From Clostridiales bacterium (GTDB taxonomy: Bacteria; Bacillota; Clostridia; Lachnospirales; Lachnospiraceae): 37,628 bases of DNA. The stretch is taken from positions 1 to 37,628 of the forward strand of contig JAAYPG010000104.1 in assembly GCA_012519905.1 (NCBI GenBank). Reading direction: 5' to 3'. The position numbers and the translations under genes are program-made. Positions 17,301 to 25,759 of this stretch are shown here, piece by piece. The notes below the pieces were generated by a model that ran no database searches, was not told the DNA's origin, and saw only the letters and a list, made by a program, of their open reading frames with translations. The first letter of the stretch is position 1. Each line of letters starts with the position of its first letter.

Positions 17301-17828
17301 ATGAATCAAGGAATAACTATTGAGCTTCAGTTTTTTCTAATCTCTATACTATGGGGAGCGTTAGTGCTTTTAGCTTATGATCAGCTAAGAATTTTAAGAA
17401 GGATTATTCGGCATAACACATTTTTTGTGGCAGTCCAGGATTTGATATTTTGGGTTTTGGCCAGTGTATTTATATTTGCTATGATTTATGTTGAGAATAG
17501 CGGGACCATACGTGGATTTTCTGTTATGGGTATGGTAATTGGAATGGTTATCTATCATTACATATTAAGCGATTTGATTGTAATGCTAATAAGTCGTATG
17601 ATCCTTCTAATCATACGACCATTTTCAATTGCTATTGCTTATATCTGTAAGGGAATAAGGTATCTTAAGTCTAAAATAAAAAAATTATGCATTAGGATAC
17701 AAAGTCGATTGAAAAGTAAGGTTAAATCAGCTAAAATATCATTAAGTAAGCAAAGACAAAAAAGAAAGGCTAAGGCAGATATAAAACAAGAAAAAAGACG
17801 AGTCAGTAAGCGTTCAAAAAAAGAGTGA
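17301..17828 (+). CDS. yabQ: Spore cortex biosynthesis protein YabQ
   Basis: YabQ is a membrane protein needed for spore cortex formation; in B. subtilis it localises to the membranes around the forespore. The 175-aa protein has three or four hydrophobic segments in residues 8-112 (for example FFLISILWGALVLLAYD and LIFWVLASVFIFAMIYV), followed by a very basic C-terminal tail (about 120-175, rich in Lys and Arg) facing the cytoplasm. TAGGAGGC precedes the ATG. The gene is placed between yabP and the divIC-like gene as in B. subtilis. Confidence 0.92.
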   Translation: MNQGITIELQFFLISILWGALVLLAYDQLRILRRIIRHNTFFVAVQDLIFWVLASVFIFAMIYVENSGTIRGFSVMGMVIGMVIYHYILSDLIVMLISRMILLIIRPFSIAIAYICKGIRYLKSKIKKLCIRIQSRLKSKVKSAKISLSKQRQKRKAKADIKQEKRRVSKRSKKE

Positions 17829-17908
17829 AAGAAAATAAAAGAAAAAGTTCCAAAAAGAATATCAGACCCATCAAATAAGATATAAATATTTAAATGAGGA
17901 GTGACATA

Positions 17909-18199
17909 ATGAGTAGAAGAAACAAAAAGGGGACAGGCACTGGCATAATTGTATTTGTCGTTCTGTGTATCTTTGGTATCGTGGCTTTCGGTAAGATTAA
18001 GCTTGAGGATAAGAAGAGGCAGCTTGATATTACTATGAAGAACCTTGAAGCTCAGATTAATAAGGAGAAGGAAAGGGCTACTGATATTAGGAATCTTGAA
18101 GCCTATGTACAAACTAAGAAGTATATAGAGCAGATAGCAAGAGAGAAATTGGGACTGGTTTATGAGTATGAAATAATTTTTAAAGAAGAAAATGAATAG
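17909..18199 (+). CDS. DivIC/FtsB-like septum formation initiator
   Basis: The protein is a small bitopic division protein of the DivIC/FtsB family, which bridges FtsL and DivIB in the divisome. With the ATG at 17909, supported by GAGGAG 6 bases upstream, it has 96 aa. The in-frame ATG at 17894 lacks a site. Residues about 10-27 form the single membrane span (IIVFVVLCIFGIVAF), about 30-75 a coiled coil (LEDKKRQLDITMKNLEAQ onward), and the tail carries the family motif IEQIAREKLGLV. Order yabQ-divIC-tRNA-Met-spoIIE is that of B. subtilis, except that yabR is missing here. Confidence 0.85.
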   Translation: MSRRNKKGTGTGIIVFVVLCIFGIVAFGKIKLEDKKRQLDITMKNLEAQINKEKERATDIRNLEAYVQTKKYIEQIAREKLGLVYEYEIIFKEENE

Positions 18200-18222
18200 A
18201 GTAAAAAAATATAATTTTACCA

Positions 18223-18251
18223 TTGACATTTGTTTATAAAGCATATATAAT
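18223..18251 (+). promoter_or_regulatory. Consensus sigma-A promoter of the tRNA gene
   Basis: TTGACA (18223-18228), 17 bases, TATAAT (18246-18251). This is a perfect vegetative promoter placing the transcription start about 9-10 bases before the mature tRNA. Confidence 0.92.
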
Positions 18252-18266
18252 AAACATCGTGACTTC

Positions 18267-18340
18267 GGCGAAGTAGCTCAGTTGGCGAGAGCATGCGGTT
18301 CATACCCGCAGTGTCGGCGGTTCAAATCCGTCCTTCGCTA
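18267..18340 (+). tRNA. tRNA-Met (anticodon CAT), elongator type
   Basis: The 74 bases fold into a full cloverleaf: acceptor GGCGAAG with CTTCGCT (first pair G-T) and discriminator A, D stem GCTC/GAGC, anticodon stem TGCGG/CCGCA around a TTCATAC loop, T arm with TTCAAAT. It is not the initiator, which has three G-C pairs in the anticodon stem and a first-pair mismatch. The loop sequence fits elongator Met better than the lysidine-modified Ile tRNA, which usually has CTCATAA. CCA is not encoded, and seven T follow at once. A tRNA-Met gene just before spoIIE is also found in B. subtilis. Confidence 0.93.
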
Positions 18341-18385
18341 TTTTTTTATGCCTAAATGATACAGGGCAGTTTAAGACTTTATAAG

Positions 18386-18430
18386 AGCACCAGTATTTCC
18401 TTGTTTTAAGGAATGCTGGTGCTTTTTTTT
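18386..18430 (+). terminator. Intrinsic terminator after tRNA-Met
   Basis: A long stem (AGCACCAG with its complement, extended inward by TTCCTT/AAGGAA, with one bulge) is followed by eight T. It lies 46 bases beyond the tRNA and insulates spoIIE from the strong tRNA promoter. Confidence 0.88.
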
Positions 18431-18557
18431 AATGTTTAACCAGCCTATTTAAAATCTATTTTAATACCCTATAGGGCAATATCCTAGTTAGGTTTTCTTA
18501 GTATCTTAAATTAAATGAGGCTCCTACATTCGATACTATCAGTCTTTTGATGGTGTT

Positions 18558-18625
18558 CTTGTCAAAAAGTTTTTCTGTGGCAATGTTTTATTTTGACAAA
18601 CATTTTATTTGACAGTGCCTATAAT
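18558..18625 (+). promoter_or_regulatory. Spo0A-type promoter of spoIIE: 21-bp-spaced -35/-10 with 0A-box-like sites
   Basis: TTGACA (18593-18598) and TATAAT (18620-18625) are perfect boxes but separated by 21 bp, too far for unaided sigma-A RNA polymerase. The B. subtilis spoIIE promoter is known for the same 21-bp spacing and for activation by phosphorylated Spo0A. Three sites resembling the 0A box (TTTGTCRAA) are present: CTTGTCAAA at 18558-18566, a perfect box on the minus strand at 18592-18600 overlapping the -35, and TGTCAAA on the minus strand at 18608-18614 in the spacer. The rest of the gap 18431-18716 shows nothing else that I can name. Confidence 0.8.
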
Positions 18626-18716
18626 AGAGCGACATACAGCATTAGCTTAATTACTGATCATAATAATCAGGTTAGTTAAATGTGCAGCCATAGTAAACAA
18701 AAAGGAGCGAAGCAAA

Positions 18717-21005
18717 ATGAAAGGTATTAACAAAAGGGCAATTTTTATCTATCTAATGGGATTAGTCATAGCTAGGGCGTCCTTCTTAGGAATCAATCCA
18801 TTGGCCATTGGATATTTTATGGGGGCTTATTTGGAAGGGGTTAGTCCTGGCTTGCTTTTTATAACTATCTTGTCAGGAGCAGGTTCGGTTATGTCACCAA
18901 CTATGGTGTTGAAATACCTACTTACTATGATTAGTTCAGTTGTATTGCTAGAATCACCCCCTTTAAAGAAAAGGGATTTACCCAAAAAGGTCTATTATTA
19001 TATACCAGCTGTTTTACTAGGAATATTCGCTATGATGGATGTAGCCGCCAGTGGATGGAAGATTGATTTTGCTGTAATGGCAGTATTGGAAGCTATAATA
19101 GCATATGTTTCAGGTATGATATTTAATATGGGGATTGGCTTTATTGTTAAACAACCTAAAGGAACTAAAATGACCAATGAGGAAATGATTAGCCTAAGCT
19201 TAATGGTCGCAGTGATTATATATGGGATGCCAAATATAAGTAGTCTATATCTAGCCCCTATGGAAACTGTAGTATATTTTGTAATAATGCTCTTTACCTA
19301 TAAGTATGGTGCCGGTCAGGGGGCAGTAACAGGGGCGGTATCTGGTTTTGCATTGAGTCTGCGGGGGGCCCCTCTTAATGGAATAGCCATGCTTACTATG
19401 TTGGGAATTGTACCGGCCCTATTTCGGGGGTTGGGGAGGATACCCACGGCAGCAGTTTTTTCCTTGACGATTGGTATTGTAAGTATGGTCTATGAGGAGT
19501 TGGCAATATCAATAAAGGATTTGGCGGCACTAAGCTCTGCCCTACTAATATTTTTATTACTACCAAAGAGTATAATTTATAGGGTGGACCAAGATAAGGA
19601 TGGTATGGAAACCAATCTTTTATCAGCAGACAACTTAAAGAAGTTAGCCAGTACAAGAATGAGGCTGTTCTCAGATTCTTTTTTAAAATTGTCTAAGACC
19701 TTAGAAACCATTACAGAAAGACAGGCTAAGATAAAGCAGAAAGAAATTGATTTGATCTTCCAGGATATATCGGAAAGGCTTTGTAAGAGTTGTAAGAATT
19801 GCAGCTTCTGCTGGGAGGCCCATTTTAAAGAGGCCTATCAGGCTACCTGTGATTTATTTGAGGTGGCAGAAAAGAAAGGATATATTGAAAGTAAGGATGT
19901 TCCTGAGTTTTTTTTAGATTTTTGCACCTGTTCAGATGAACTGGTTATGGAGACAAATAGAGGGTTTGAAATTGCTAAGTTAAATAATATATGGAGCAAT
20001 AGGCTAGCTGAGAGTAGGGAAGTAATAGCTGGGCAGCTTAAGGAGGTTTCGACTGCCATTCATTCACTTACCGGTGATATATACGGAGCGGCCAGGGTGA
20101 TGAGGAATCAAGAGAGCAGAATAATTAGAAGGCTTAGGGCGCAGCACATTGATGTGAGAAATGTTACTATACTTGAGAGGACAGACAAGCGGAAGGAGCT
20201 GGTGCTAAATGCTTCAGTGGGTAGGAATCGGTGTATAACCACCAAGGAGGCAGCCCAGTGGATATCAGAAGCTTTGGGATTAAAGTTTGTGGTATCAGGG
20301 GCTTCAAAGTCTGTATTTTCTAAAAAACATGATGAATACATATTTGTGGAGGATACTAAGTTCAAGGTCTTGACCGGAGTGGCACGGGCTATGAAGGATA
20401 GTATATCCGGCGATAATTTTTCGCTAATGAGACTGGAAAGCGGTGAGGAGGTAATTGCCCTAGCTGATGGTATGGGTACAGGCAAGGAGGCAGCAGATGA
20501 AAGTGAAACAGTTTTGGCATTGCTAGAGCAGCTTTTAGAGGCTGGATTTAAGACGGAGACAGCTGTTAGACTTATTAATTCTAATCTTGTCCTTAAGGCA
20601 GATAAACAGACATTTTCAACTATTGATATCGGAACTATCAATCTTTGTACCGGTAGGTGTGAGTTTGTTAAGCTAGGGGCGGCGTCCACATTTATTAAGA
20701 GAGGGAATTGGGTAGAAACAATCAGTTCCACTACCCTACCGATTGGTATGTTTAAGGCGGTAGATTATGATTCTGTGACAAAGAAGCTATATGAGGGGGA
20801 CATAATAATCATGGTTACAGACGGTGTTCTTGATTGTCTTGCGACTGAGGATAAGGAAGCATATATGGAGAAGATTATAATAGATATTAAGAGTAATAAT
20901 CCACAGGATATTGCAAATCGTATCCTTGACCATGCCTTATCTCAAAGAAATTATGTTCCAATGGACGATATGACAGTAATAACAGCAGGAATCTGGTTAA
21001 AATAG
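18717..21005 (+). CDS. spoIIE: Stage II sporulation protein E, PP2C phosphatase
   Basis: SpoIIE dephosphorylates SpoIIAA in the forespore, which releases sigma-F, and it also takes part in polar septum formation. The 762-aa protein has the expected layout: about ten membrane spans (residues 1-285), a central regulatory/FtsZ-binding region (about 300-540, including a Cys cluster CKSCKNCSFCWEAHF), and a C-terminal PP2C domain (about 550-760). Metal-binding Asp584 in LADGMGTGKEA and Asp702 in VTDGVLD are visible. AAAGGAG precedes the ATG. The promoter at 18593-18625 carries Spo0A-box-like sites. tilS begins 92 bp downstream; yabS and yabT, present in B. subtilis, are absent. Confidence 0.96.
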   Translation: MKGINKRAIFIYLMGLVIARASFLGINPLAIGYFMGAYLEGVSPGLLFITILSGAGSVMSPTMVLKYLLTMISSVVLLESPPLKKRDLPKKVYYYIPAVLLGIFAMMDVAASGWKIDFAVMAVLEAIIAYVSGMIFNMGIGFIVKQPKGTKMTNEEMISLSLMVAVIIYGMPNISSLYLAPMETVVYFVIMLFTYKYGAGQGAVTGAVSGFALSLRGAPLNGIAMLTMLGIVPALFRGLGRIPTAAVFSLTIGIVSMVYEELAISIKDLAALSSALLIFLLLPKSIIYRVDQDKDGMETNLLSADNLKKLASTRMRLFSDSFLKLSKTLETITERQAKIKQKEIDLIFQDISERLCKSCKNCSFCWEAHFKEAYQATCDLFEVAEKKGYIESKDVPEFFLDFCTCSDELVMETNRGFEIAKLNNIWSNRLAESREVIAGQLKEVSTAIHSLTGDIYGAARVMRNQESRIIRRLRAQHIDVRNVTILERTDKRKELVLNASVGRNRCITTKEAAQWISEALGLKFVVSGASKSVFSKKHDEYIFVEDTKFKVLTGVARAMKDSISGDNFSLMRLESGEEVIALADGMGTGKEAADESETVLALLEQLLEAGFKTETAVRLINSNLVLKADKQTFSTIDIGTINLCTGRCEFVKLGAASTFIKRGNWVETISSTTLPIGMFKAVDYDSVTKKLYEGDIIIMVTDGVLDCLATEDKEAYMEKIIIDIKSNNPQDIANRILDHALSQRNYVPMDDMTVITAGIWLK

Positions 21006-21097
21006 AGTAAGAGGAAAATAGCATTGAAATTTCATAGGGAAAGGATTAGAATACAAGTGATACTGTGAACTGATAAACTCAAGAAATAAAGGATATT

Positions 21098-22552
21098 ATG
21101 ATAAAAAAGGTATCTAACTATATAAAAGAACATAACTTAATTAAAGATGGAGACAGAGTCCTCGTTGGTATATCTGGTGGAGCAGATTCTGTATGTCTTT
21201 TGCATATATTATCTACTCTGTATGAAGATACCGACGTGGAATTTTTTACGGTGCATGTTCATCATGGCATCAGGGATGAGGAAGCGGATAGAGATGAGGC
21301 TTTTGTAAAAGCCTTATGCCAGGAACTTAAGATTGGTTATAGTGCCTATCATTATGATGTAATATCTCTGGCAAAAAGCGAGGGGCTTTCTGAGGAGGAG
21401 GCGGGACGCAAGGTTCGCTATGAGGCCTTTATAAAAGCGTCAAGGGTATTTAGGTGTAATAAGGTTGCAATTGCACATAATAAAAATGATAATGCTGAAA
21501 CAGTTCTTTTTAATATGTTTAGGGGAAGTGCAATAAAAGGGTTGACCGGTATAGATTCTATTATTACAATGAAAACGGATGAGGGTAGTATTACTATAAT
21601 TCGTCCGCTTTTATCTGTAAGTAGAGAAGAAATTGAAGCCTATTTGGAAGAACATAATATACCCTATCAAGATGATTCCACTAATTTTAGTAACCTGTAT
21701 ACCAGGAATAAGATTAGAAACCAGCTGTTAAGCTATGCCAAGGATGAAATTAATAAAAATGTTATAGATAATATTACTAATGCATCAGGCCATATTAGTG
21801 AAGCATATGATTTTATTGAACAGTCTATTAAGGGGCGATATGAAACTATAGTCACTAAAAATGGTGCATCATTTGAATATGATAACAATGTTATAGAGCA
21901 GGAGCATATAGTAATTCAAAAGGGCATAGTAAGAAAGATACTGGGAGAGCTAGCAGGTAGCTTAAAGGATATTGAAGCTAAGCATGTGGAGGCTGTTCTA
22001 TCGCTTTCTAAGAAGCAGGTTGGTAAAATGATACATCTTCCCTATGGTATGATAGCTTTTAGGGAATATGACAAAATCAGGGTATACATTGCATCTGATA
22101 AGACCAAAAATAACCAGCCAAGCATACATGAGGCAGAGATACTGAAGGATATATTAATACCTGGCAGAACAGACATAGATGAATCTAGTCTATATTTAGA
22201 GACTGAAGTCTTTGATTTTAAAATAAAGCGCTCATTTCCTAAAAATAGTTGTATGAAATGGTTTGATTATGATAAAATAGAAAATACTCTTAAACTAAGG
22301 ACAAGAAAACCAGGGGATTACCTGCAGATAGACAGTCAGGGTGGAAGAAAGAAGCTTAAGGATTATTTTATAGATTTAAAAATCCCCAAGAATGAGAGAG
22401 ACAGATTGCTACTGGTTGCTGATGGAAATCATATTATATGGATAATGGGATATGGCAATAGGATAAGTGAGAAATATAAAATCAGCGACAATACAAAGCG
22501 AATACTATCTATGATATTAATAAATGCAAAGGAGAAGAATAATGACAGATAA
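21098..22552 (+). CDS. tilS: tRNA(Ile)-lysidine synthase
   Basis: TilS attaches lysine to cytidine 34 of the CAU-anticodon tRNA-Ile, changing both its charging and decoding; it is essential. The 484-aa protein has the PP-loop ATP pyrophosphatase motif SGGADS at residues 26-31, the HHGIRDEEADRDE and LAKSEGLSEEEAGRKVRYE sequences of the catalytic domain, and a GYGNRISEKYKI C-terminal substrate-binding region typical of the long form. The ATG follows AAAGGATATT. It overlaps hpt by 11 bases, so the two are translationally coupled, as is typical of this conserved tilS-hpt-ftsH order. Confidence 0.95.
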   Translation: MIKKVSNYIKEHNLIKDGDRVLVGISGGADSVCLLHILSTLYEDTDVEFFTVHVHHGIRDEEADRDEAFVKALCQELKIGYSAYHYDVISLAKSEGLSEEEAGRKVRYEAFIKASRVFRCNKVAIAHNKNDNAETVLFNMFRGSAIKGLTGIDSIITMKTDEGSITIIRPLLSVSREEIEAYLEEHNIPYQDDSTNFSNLYTRNKIRNQLLSYAKDEINKNVIDNITNASGHISEAYDFIEQSIKGRYETIVTKNGASFEYDNNVIEQEHIVIQKGIVRKILGELAGSLKDIEAKHVEAVLSLSKKQVGKMIHLPYGMIAFREYDKIRVYIASDKTKNNQPSIHEAEILKDILIPGRTDIDESSLYLETEVFDFKIKRSFPKNSCMKWFDYDKIENTLKLRTRKPGDYLQIDSQGGRKKLKDYFIDLKIPKNERDRLLLVADGNHIIWIMGYGNRISEKYKISDNTKRILSMILINAKEKNNDR

Positions 22553-23057
22553 TATTAAGGTTTTAATATCTGAAGAGCAGGTTAATGAAAGAATTATTGA
22601 GTTGGCAGAGCAGATTAGTAAGGATTATGAGGGAAAAAGTGTACATCTTGTCTGTATTCTAAAGGGCAGCGTATTTTTCTGCTGTGATTTAGCTAAAAGA
22701 ATATCCCTACCAGTTACCATGGATTTTATGTCGGTATCTAGCTATGGTGATGAGAAGGTTAGTTCGGGAAGGGTTAAAATAGTGAAGGATCTTGATGAAT
22801 CCATACAAGACAAGGAAGTTATTATTATAGAGGACATAATTGATTCTGGAAGAACGCTTGCATATTTGAATGAGCTTTTAGCCAGCAGATCGCCGGCCAG
22901 CTTGACTATCTGTACCTTGCTTGATAAGCCAGAGCGCAGGGTAACTGATGTGGATGTAAAATATGTTGGCTTTGAGATACCAGATGAGTTTGTTGTGGGA
23001 TATGGTTTAGACTATCAGCAAAAATATAGAAATCTACCGTTTGTTGGAGTGGTATAA
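22542..23057 (+). CDS. hpt: Hypoxanthine phosphoribosyltransferase
   Basis: Hpt salvages hypoxanthine and guanine to IMP and GMP using PRPP. I start at the ATG at 22542, giving 171 aa, because AAAGGAG lies 7 bases upstream inside tilS; the in-frame ATG at 22524 has no site. The PRPP-binding loop is VIIIEDIIDSGRTL (about 96-109), and the N-terminal LVCILKGSVFF and C-terminal VVGYGLDY motifs are standard. It overlaps the tilS end by 11 bases. The Hpt-FtsH neighbourhood is conserved in Firmicutes. Confidence 0.95.
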   Translation: MTDNIKVLISEEQVNERIIELAEQISKDYEGKSVHLVCILKGSVFFCCDLAKRISLPVTMDFMSVSSYGDEKVSSGRVKIVKDLDESIQDKEVIIIEDIIDSGRTLAYLNELLASRSPASLTICTLLDKPERRVTDVDVKYVGFEIPDEFVVGYGLDYQQKYRNLPFVGVV

Positions 23058-23076
23058 AGCTAAAGAATATATTTTA

Positions 23077-23139
23077 TTGTGACATAAAATAATGTCGCAA
23101 TAAACATATTATTTAGCATGAAATAATCCGTTTATTGCG
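23077..23139 (+). promoter_or_regulatory. Overlapping alternative hairpins in the ftsH leader
   Basis: One hairpin pairs 23077-23085 with 23092-23100 (8 of 9 bp, loop of 6). A larger one pairs CGCAATAAAC at 23096-23105 with its complement at 23130-23139, enclosing a 7-bp inner stem. They share CGCAA at 23096-23100 and so cannot form together. No T run follows, so neither is an ordinary terminator. Confidence 0.5.
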
Positions 23140-23166
23140 GAAATATACTTAGTAGGAGGTTGTTAG

Positions 23167-25005
23167 GTGAGGAAACAAATGAAGGGATACGGCTTTTATT
23201 TAGTCATTCTAGCTATAATATTTTTTACGGTTTTCCTATCCGATAGTTTTGAAATAAATAATCAGAATGCATATAACCGTACCAACTTTATTCAAGATGT
23301 AGAAGCAGGTAGGGTTAGTTATGTTGATATATATCCTAATCAGGAACTGTATTCGGGAGAGGTAAGGGTAAGATTTACAGATCAGGAGCAGAGGGCAAGC
23401 TTCGATGCATTGGATGTAAGAGAAATAGAGAGTATTTTATATGAATCAGAAATAAATTACACTACTCATAAAATATCAAAGCCTAACTGGTTTCTATCTA
23501 CAGTTCTACCATATATTCTCATTTTTATAGTGGTTATTGCGTTGTTTTCATTTCTATCAAATCAGGCGTCTGTGGGTGGTGGCAATAGCAAGGTCATGAA
23601 TTTTGGAAAAAGCCGGGCTAAGATGACCACTGAGGATAATAAGAAGACGACTTTCAAGAATGTAGCAGGACTTGATGAAGAAAAGGATGAACTTAAGGAA
23701 ATTGTTGATTTTCTAAAATCCCCCAAGAAATATATACAGGTGGGAGCTAGAATCCCAAAAGGAGTTCTTCTTGTAGGCCCCCCAGGAACAGGTAAGACTT
23801 TATTGGCGAAAGCAGTAGCTGGAGAGGCTGGGGTTCCGTTTTTCTCTATATCTGGTTCTGATTTCGTGGAAATGTTTGTTGGTGTGGGAGCATCCAGAGT
23901 AAGAGATTTATTTGAGGATGCAAAAAAGAACTCACCATGTATAGTATTTATTGATGAGATAGATGCGGTAGCAAGACGTAGAGGTACTGGAATGGGTGGC
24001 GGACATGATGAAAGAGAACAGACCTTAAATCAGCTGCTTGTGGAAATGGATGGTTTTGGTGTAAATGAAGGCATAATTGTAATGGCGGCCACTAACAGGG
24101 TGGATATATTAGATCCTGCCATACTCAGACCAGGACGTTTTGATAGAAAGGTTTCAGTGGGACGTCCCGATGTAAAAGGTAGGGAAGAAATTCTGAAAGT
24201 ACATTCAAAAGGCAAGCCCTTAGGTGATGACGTGGATTTAAAGCAGATTGCTCAGACTACAGCTGGATTTACAGGGGCGGATTTGGAAAATCTGATGAAT
24301 GAGTCAGCTATTGGAGCGGCAAGAGATAATAGAAACTTTATAAATAGTGAGGATATTAAGAAGGCATTTATAAAAGTTGGGATTGGTACTGAGAAAAAGA
24401 GCAAGGTTATCAGTGATAAAGAAAAGCGTATTACAGCCTATCATGAGGCCGGCCATGCGATACTCTTCCACCTACTACCAGATGTGGGACCTGTATATAC
24501 AGTATCGATAATACCTACCGGAGGTGGGGCGGCTGGTTATACTATGCCCTTACCTGAAAAGGATGAAATGTTCCATACTAAGGGAAGAATGCTTCAGGAG
24601 ATTATTGTGGGTCTGGCTGGAAGAGCCGCCGAGGAGCTTGTTCTTGATGATGTAACTACAGGGGCTTCTCAGGACATCAAGGTGGCAACAAAGACCGCCA
24701 GGGCTATGATTACTCGCTATGGTTTTTCTGAAGAAATAGGAATGGTTAATTATGAGCAGGATGAGGATGAAGTCTTTATCGGCAGAGACTGGGGACACAC
24801 CAGAAGTGTAAGTGATAATGTAGCTAATAAGATAGATGAGGAAGTTCGTAATATTATAGATGAGTGTTATCAGGAAGCAAAGAGAATTCTAATTGAGAAT
24901 AGAGATAAACTCGATGCCTGTGCAGATCTATTAATTCAAAAGGAACGTATTAATAGGGATGAGTTTGAAGCTTTATTTGAGACTGAAGCACAGGTCGATT
25001 TGTAG
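23167..25005 (+). CDS. ftsH: ATP-dependent zinc metalloprotease FtsH
   Basis: FtsH is a hexameric membrane AAA+ protease that removes misfolded or regulatory proteins. In spore formers it is needed for Spo0A activation. The 612-aa protein has two N-terminal spans (about 7-24 and 113-131) flanking an outside domain, then an AAA module with Walker A GPPGTGKT (204-211), Walker [10 protein letters not shown], and the second region of homology with RPGRFDRK. The M41 peptidase zinc site is HEAGH (His426, Glu427, His430). Translation starts at GTG, which is chosen because AGGAGG lies exactly 7 bases upstream; the internal ATG four codons later lacks such spacing. It is the last gene of the conserved sporulation block. 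Confidence 0.96.
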   Translation: MRKQMKGYGFYLVILAIIFFTVFLSDSFEINNQNAYNRTNFIQDVEAGRVSYVDIYPNQELYSGEVRVRFTDQEQRASFDALDVREIESILYESEINYTTHKISKPNWFLSTVLPYILIFIVVIALFSFLSNQASVGGGNSKVMNFGKSRAKMTTEDNKKTTFKNVAGLDEEKDELKEIVDFLKSPKKYIQVGARIPKGVLLVGPPGTGKTLLAKAVAGEAGVPFFSISGSDFVEMFVGVGASRVRDLFEDAKKNSPCIVFIDEIDAVARRRGTGMGGGHDEREQTLNQLLVEMDGFGVNEGIIVMAATNRVDILDPAILRPGRFDRKVSVGRPDVKGREEILKVHSKGKPLGDDVDLKQIAQTTAGFTGADLENLMNESAIGAARDNRNFINSEDIKKAFIKVGIGTEKKSKVISDKEKRITAYHEAGHAILFHLLPDVGPVYTVSIIPTGGGAAGYTMPLPEKDEMFHTKGRMLQEIIVGLAGRAAEELVLDDVTTGASQDIKVATKTARAMITRYGFSEEIGMVNYEQDEDEVFIGRDWGHTRSVSDNVANKIDEEVRNIIDECYQEAKRILIENRDKLDACADLLIQKERINRDEFEALFETEAQVDL

Positions 25006-25065
25006 AAAATGACGAAAAATAACATCGATTTTTGTAAAGTTTGTGCAGACTTATAATAGTTCACA

Positions 25066-25173
25066 TGCTATACTATATGAGTAAACCCCAATACATTATA
25101 TAGTTTTTTGCTACACCCCCATAAGTAACAAAATACCTTCTCCAAAAAAGGACAGTCGTAACTGTCCTTTTTT
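25066..25173 (+). ncRNA. Candidate small RNA or ftsH trailer with C-rich stretches
   Basis: The 315-bp gap after ftsH holds no coding frame of note. An extended -10 (TGCTATACT, 25066-25074) is followed by about 70 bases with two C runs (25086-25089 and 25116-25120) in an otherwise unstructured AT-rich context, then a strong terminator ending at 25173. That is the layout of an intergenic small RNA with C-rich seeds, as in the RsaE/RoxS group, but no homology is claimed. It may be only the 3' end of the ftsH message. Confidence 0.35.
25144..25173. terminator. Intrinsic terminator downstream of ftsH
   Basis: A perfect 12-bp stem, AAAAAAGGACAG at 25144-25155 with its complement at 25162-25173, encloses a 6-base loop. 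The T run forms the 3' arm. Because the 5' arm is A-rich it could also work on the minus strand. Confidence 0.9.
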
Positions 25174-25320
25174 ACTGTATTACTTTAAGTGCTTTTTACA
25201 AGTAAATGTACTTTATGGTATATAAAATTATTAAAGATAATCTGAAAAAATATGAGCATATTAGAGTATTATTAAGATTCTATAAATATCTTCAGCATCG
25301 AGAGAAGGAAAGGAATATAT

Positions 25321-25749
25321 ATGCTTTTACGTTATAATAATTTCCTAAAATATATCCTACTATTCTTAATAGGTGGCTTTGCTTATGGAGGGATTGAGAT
25401 TATTTTTAGAGGTTACTCACATATATCTATGATGATTGCCGGAGGAATCTGCTTTATATTAATAGGATTAATCAATGAGGTTTTTCCTGACGATATTGCT
25501 TTTATAAAGCAGATGGCCATATCCGCAATAATTATTACAGTAGTTGAATTTATAACTGGTCTTATAGTTAATGTATGGCTTGGTCTTAAGGTTTGGGATT
25601 ATTCTGAGCTAAGGTTTAATTTTATGGGGCAAATATCTATGCTTTACACTTTAATATGGTTCCTTCTATCTCCCTTAGCCATTATAATGGATGACTATAT
25701 TAGATATTATATATTGGGAGAGGAAAGGCCTAAATATAAGATGTACTAA
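25321..25749 (+). CDS. Membrane protein of the putative ABC permease CmpB-like family
   Basis: The 142-aa protein has four membrane spans, at about 9-25, 34-51, 63-84 and 108-124. The sequence VWDYSELRFNFMGQISMLYTLIWFLLS is seen in part as WDYSELRFNFMGQI, which is the hallmark of the family annotated as putative ABC transporter permease type IV (CmpB-like, PF06541). Despite the family name no transported substrate is known, and there is no ABC ATPase beside it. AAGGAAAGG precedes the ATG. It stands alone between the ftsH terminator and the converging folT-like gene, with only 10 bp between their ends. Confidence 0.72.
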   Translation: MLLRYNNFLKYILLFLIGGFAYGGIEIIFRGYSHISMMIAGGICFILIGLINEVFPDDIAFIKQMAISAIIITVVEFITGLIVNVWLGLKVWDYSELRFNFMGQISMLYTLIWFLLSPLAIIMDDYIRYYILGEERPKYKMY

Positions 25750-25759
25750 AGTTCTGTTA

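Noticed and set aside
18267-18340. tRNA-Ile2 (CAU, lysidine) or initiator tRNA
   Set aside because: The loop TTCATAC and the anticodon stem fit elongator Met. The initiator's three G-C pairs and first-pair mismatch are missing.
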